DNA of 64,000 bases, taken from contig CBCTHE010000004.1 in NCBI GenBank assembly GCA_965146665.1, forward strand, positions 186,001 to 250,000, given 5' to 3'. Below the pieces are notes generated by a model, which did no database searches, had not been told where the DNA came from, and was given only the letters and a program-made list of their open reading frames with translations. Shown piece by piece: positions 60,857-64,000 of the stretch (position 1 is the stretch's first letter; every line of letters starts with the position of its first letter). Both the position numbers and the translations under genes were made by a program. This stretch comes from Ructibacterium sp965146665. Its GTDB lineage: Bacteria; Bacillota; Clostridia; Monoglobales; Monoglobaceae.

Positions 60857-62116
60857 ATGTCTGATCTTCAGCTCAGCTATGATGTCGCTGTGGTCGGCGG
60901 CGGCACGGCCGGCGCGGCGGCCGCCATTGCGGCGGCCCGAGCCGGGGCCAGAACCATTGTAATCGAAAAAAACGGGATGCTTGGCGGCACCATGACCAGC
61001 GCCTGCGTAAACTTCCCCGGTTTGTTTTTTGCCTGGGGGGAACGTATCATAGGCGGAATCCCATGGGAGCTTATTGAACGGCTCTGCGCTCTGGATGGCG
61101 CAAAGCTTCCGCCGATTTCATATCACAACCCCAAACACTGGATGGAACAAATCCGCATTGATCCGTTTCTCACCGCTGTGCTTCTGGATACCCTGTGCGC
61201 GGAGGCCGGGGTTGTGGTGCTGTTCCACACCATGCTGGCCGAAGCCTCGGAAACCAGCGCCGGGCTCTGCCTTCGTCTGACCTGTAAGGAGGGCACCCTG
61301 ACACTCCATGTCAAAACGGCCATTGACGCAACCGGCGACGCGAATCTGGTTCAGCGGCTCGGCTATGCCTGTGAAAAAAGTCCCGCACAGCAGCCCGCAA
61401 CTCTGCAAAACCGCATTGCGGGCTATGATATATCGCAAATTTCAGAGACCGAAGTGCTGTCAAAAACGCAGGCAGCTCTCCGCGCGGGCAGACTGCCGGA
61501 TTGGTTCCAGCCGCACAGTCTTTACAGCTGGCTGGAGAAGGGCGTCATTGACCTGCATGTGACCTCCATGGACGCCGGGACCTCCCTTGGGAAAAGCCGC
61601 GCAGAAACCGCCGCGCGCATGCTGGTCTTTGACGTGCTGCAGCTCCTCCGGACAGTCAGGGGCGCGGAGCGGCTCCGTGTCAGCTTTTTCGCCCCGGAAT
61701 GCGGTATACGCGAGAGTGTCCGGATTGTCGGCGAAGAAACCGTCACCCGCGCGGACTATCTGAAAGGGCGGCGATATGCTGACCCGGTCTGCCATGCCTT
61801 TTATCCCATTGATCTCCATGTCCCCACCGGCGTGGAAAAGACCTATCTCAGCGAAGGAGTGGTACCCTCCATTCCCTTTGGCGCGCTTGTGCCGCGCGGG
61901 GCCGTCCGTCTGCTTGCCGCGGGCCGCTGTATCGCCTCCGACACCAACGCCAACAGCGCCATCCGGGTCCAGGCCCCCTGCATGGCCGCCGGTCAGGCCG
62001 CGGGCTGTGCCGCGGCACTTATGACACTCCACGGCATGGACGCCAAAACACTTTCCTATCCCATGCTGAAAGAGCTTCTGCTCCAGCAGGGAGCCATTGT
62101 ACCGGAGTCCAGTTAA
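60857..62116 (+). CDS. FAD-dependent oxidoreductase (FAD_oxidored family)
   Basis: 419 residues with an N-terminal Rossmann dinucleotide motif GGGTAGAAAAIAAARAGARTIVIEK. LGGTMTSACVNFPGLFF, AIDATGDANLVQRLGYACEKSP and a C-terminal second FAD-contact region (RLLAAGRCIASDTNANSAIRVQAPCMAAGQAAG) fit the PF12831-type flavoproteins. The substrate is unknown; relatives are often in sugar or polysaccharide gene sets. It is controlled by the divergent AraC gene and closed by a terminator at 62121. Confidence 0.88.
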   Translation: MSDLQLSYDVAVVGGGTAGAAAAIAAARAGARTIVIEKNGMLGGTMTSACVNFPGLFFAWGERIIGGIPWELIERLCALDGAKLPPISYHNPKHWMEQIRIDPFLTAVLLDTLCAEAGVVVLFHTMLAEASETSAGLCLRLTCKEGTLTLHVKTAIDATGDANLVQRLGYACEKSPAQQPATLQNRIAGYDISQISETEVLSKTQAALRAGRLPDWFQPHSLYSWLEKGVIDLHVTSMDAGTSLGKSRAETAARMLVFDVLQLLRTVRGAERLRVSFFAPECGIRESVRIVGEETVTRADYLKGRRYADPVCHAFYPIDLHVPTGVEKTYLSEGVVPSIPFGALVPRGAVRLLAAGRCIASDTNANSAIRVQAPCMAAGQAAGCAAALMTLHGMDAKTLSYPMLKELLLQQGAIVPESS

Positions 62117-62120
62117 ACGG

Positions 62121-62151
62121 CAAGCCCGGCCTCAATATGGGGCCGGGCTTG
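62121..62151 (+). terminator. Terminator after the FAD oxidoreductase
   Basis: CAAGCCCGGCC (62121-62131) and GGCCGGGCTTG (62141-62151), loop 9; short T tail (GTTTC). Confidence 0.72.
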
Positions 62152-62254
62152 TTTCACGCAATGAACCATCGGGTATCGTCAAAAAAGCTAGCGCTGGTGT
62201 CCGCGGCTGAAACAGGTATAGCGCGTCCCCTGTCCGCCGGCTTTGAGGCTTGCG

Positions 62255-62280
62255 GCCCGGATCCGTTCAGTGATCCGGGC
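62255..62280. other. Unassigned perfect hairpin
   Basis: GCCCGGATC (62255-62263) and GATCCGGGC (62272-62280), loop 8, no T run. It lies between the convergent FAD oxidoreductase and hydrolase genes; may add to termination or be an RNA structure. Confidence 0.35.
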
Positions 62281-62399
62281 AGTTTCATAGCTCTGGTTAT
62301 CAAACTATTACCTGCAAAAGTATTATGTCAATATTGAAAAAAGCATCTTTAAAGTCCTTGGAAAAACCTCAAACCCTTCTATGGCCTCTGCTTCCTTCA

Positions 62400-64000
62400 T
62401 TATCTCTTCTCTTGCAATCTAAATCTGAACAATGCGTCGTCATCATACCACAATGGAAAATTTGTATTCCAAACGTTGTTATATAGGTTAAAATACAGAT
62501 CCTCATGCGGATTTTTTAAATTGTAGTTCAGCAGATTCCTGCCATAAGGAGCCGCCAATGGCGCGTCAAGGGATTCGATGAAAACCGAATTATTTCGGAT
62601 CCCCTTGTAAACAGCCGTAAGCAGCGGACTGCCAATGATATTTTCCGGCTTGATCCAGCATCCAAGCTTGTTCACCTCCCAAGCCTCTTCAAGCCCTGTA
62701 AACTTCAGCCAAAACGCCTGCGGCAGCCGTGACTTCTTTTTTCCAAACCATTTAACCGTAACCTGCTTATCCTGTTTTTCTGCCACAAAGTACGGAAGTC
62801 CAAACTTTTCCTGTACCGCCTCCTCAAATCTGAGCACAAAGATTTGACTGTCTCCCTTACAATAGGCTTCCTCTGCTTTCGCAGTGAAGATGCCGCCGGT
62901 ATAATCCGGCAGTCCCACGCAGGTAAAATCCCAGATGCACCATTCATCGAACAGTCTCATATATACATTTTTCCAGCGCGCATAGTCTGCTTTGTCAAAA
63001 AGCTGCCAGCTGATCTCAACCCCGCACTTTATATCATCTTTTTTTTCATATCCGGTTAAGTCTGGAACCGAAACATCATAATCCGCCTGTACGCCCAAGA
63101 CTGCCTCGGCTTTTGCAACATAATCCCGCTGTTCCTGCCAGGATCTTTCAATGATTCTGCTTTTATCTGCATTTCTCTCTAAGTCACCACAGGTAAAGTT
63201 CTCCTTGTCATGATAGTACAGTTTTGCATCCATTCCCCAAGTATGCTCTGGAACGAGAAGCAGATTATCGGTCAAATCCGCTTCTCCGATTCCATTCTTG
63301 TCTATATACCGCAGTAAAGCACGGTATTGCGAAACTTTTTGGGGATCTGCAGCCGCCCCGTGAATCCAGGAATCACCGATTTCATTTTCAATCACAGGAA
63401 TATCCCGCGCCTGCTTTGCGGCAGTCTCCGCCAAATCATTTAAAGTGCCTGCGGTTATTTCCGCGTTTGGATATGTCTCTGCCGCCTCCCGGTAGATCCG
63501 TATTACTTCCTCCGCACGCTGCGGGCCGGTATTATCGCCGGTATGTGCGAACACAAAGGCTGTATCTCCGATCATATCCGTTTCTCCGTAATCCCCCTGG
63601 TACATGACAATAATACTGCTTTGACCGCATTTCCAGCGAAACAGGCGCGGCACATCCGGCACAGGTGTTGCGGGGTTCACGCCGATATGCAGAAACTGAA
63701 TCCCTGCCCGTTCCAAATATGGTACAATTCCTATGGTGTGTCCGGGCACATCTGTCATTTTTGCCGCGACGGTCCGCTTTCCAAACCGTTTGTCCAGTTT
63801 TTGTGATATGGATAACCCATATTCAAAAAGTCTGGGGCTCATGAGCTCCGTGTGGGTTGTGAAGGGAAGCCCGTGCCAGCAAATGACGCCATCCTCTATG
63901 GCTCTTTCAAGCGCCGGGTTTTCCCGCTTCAATGCCTCATTTATCATCCACGCGCCAACCGTCCATATGAAAGGCGTGCCGCTGTGCCTTAACTCATATC
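62400..64000 (-). CDS. DUF5054/GH38-like glycoside hydrolase, 5' end cut by the window edge
   Basis: At least 532 residues are visible; the frame stays open through position 63998 to the window edge (ELRHSGTPFIWTVGAW precedes the first visible ATG at 63947), so the real N-terminus is missing. Internal landmarks AAKMTDVPGHTIGIVPYLERAGIQFLHIGVNPATPVPDVPRLFRWK and VPEHTWGMDAKLYY match the DUF5054 family, related to alpha-mannosidase GH38 folds. The substrate is not known; glycan degradation is inferred. Confidence 0.82.
   Translation of the reverse strand, partial: YELRHSGTPFIWTVGAWMINEALKRENPALERAIEDGVICWHGLPFTTHTELMSPRLFEYGLSISQKLDKRFGKRTVAAKMTDVPGHTIGIVPYLERAGIQFLHIGVNPATPVPDVPRLFRWKCGQSSIIVMYQGDYGETDMIGDTAFVFAHTGDNTGPQRAEEVIRIYREAAETYPNAEITAGTLNDLAETAAKQARDIPVIENEIGDSWIHGAAADPQKVSQYRALLRYIDKNGIGEADLTDNLLLVPEHTWGMDAKLYYHDKENFTCGDLERNADKSRIIERSWQEQRDYVAKAEAVLGVQADYDVSVPDLTGYEKKDDIKCGVEISWQLFDKADYARWKNVYMRLFDEWCIWDFTCVGLPDYTGGIFTAKAEEAYCKGDSQIFVLRFEEAVQEKFGLPYFVAEKQDKQVTVKWFGKKKSRLPQAFWLKFTGLEEAWEVNKLGCWIKPENIIGSPLLTAVYKGIRNNSVFIESLDAPLAAPYGRNLLNYNLKNPHEDLYFNLYNNVWNTNFPLWYDDDALFRFRLQEKR

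Overview
The window looks like chromosomal DNA of an anaerobic, spore-forming member of the Clostridia (Bacillota) with a fairly GC-rich genome. The support is a complete eight-gene spoIIIA operon, a SpoIID-type protein, a RemA/Gmk/RpoZ/CoaBC/PriA/Def block with the Bacillota gene order, many GTG and TTG starts with strong Shine-Dalgarno sites, and an archaeal-like two-gene SUF system. I recognised no tRNA, rRNA, CRISPR array, insertion sequence or phage gene. Most of the window is core genome in compact operons, with a few accessory cassettes between them.

Layout. 1-5.5 kb (+): remA-gmk-rpoZ, coaBC-priA, def. 5.5-9.3 kb (-): an efflux cassette (TetR regulator, ABC ATPase and permease, MFS transporter) with three visible TetR-type operators, plus a 39-residue lipoprotein gene. 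9.4-18.5 kb (-): fmt-yugP-rsmB-rlmN-prpC-prkC-rsgA-rpe-thiN, which normally continues on the same strand after def and is here inverted. 18.7-22.3 kb: an orphan polysaccharide flippase, metA and uppP. 22.5-26.8 kb (-): a minimal SufC/SufB pair and a zinc-type efflux operon (SmtB-like sensor, separate HMA protein, P1B ATPase). 27-30.6 kb (-): spoIID-queA-tgt. 30.9-34.5 kb (+): a diaminopimelate/lysine operon asd-dapA-dapB plus a stand-alone ACT-domain protein. 34.7-39.1 kb (-): one giant secreted multidomain SGNH hydrolase. 39.3-52.4 kb (-): a MATE pump, thrS, a YuiD-like PAP2 protein, ispA-xseB-xseA, nusB, an Asp23 protein and spoIIIAH to spoIIIAA. 52.7-53.7 kb (-): an extremely cysteine-rich protein behind a sigma-K-like promoter. 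54-56 kb (+): an EF-G paralogue. 56-64 kb: small regulator/transporter or regulator/enzyme pairs (AraC-EamA, MarR-TauE, AraC//FAD oxidoreductase), an orphan Hpt protein, and a DUF5054/GH38-like hydrolase cut by the window edge.

Functionally the window joins translation and RNA modification (def, fmt, rsmB, rlmN, rsgA, queA, tgt, thrS, EF-G-like), cell-envelope and lipid-carrier supply (ispA, uppP, dapA/dapB, PrkC/PrpC signalling) and the sporulation engulfment apparatus (SpoIIIA channel, SpoIID). Items most worth following up are the cysteine-rich sporulation-type protein, the SmsCB-like Fe-S pair, the self-contained TetR and MarR circuits with readable operators, a possible attenuator ahead of dapA, and a short dispersed inverted repeat containing AGCCATAG/CTATGGCT.
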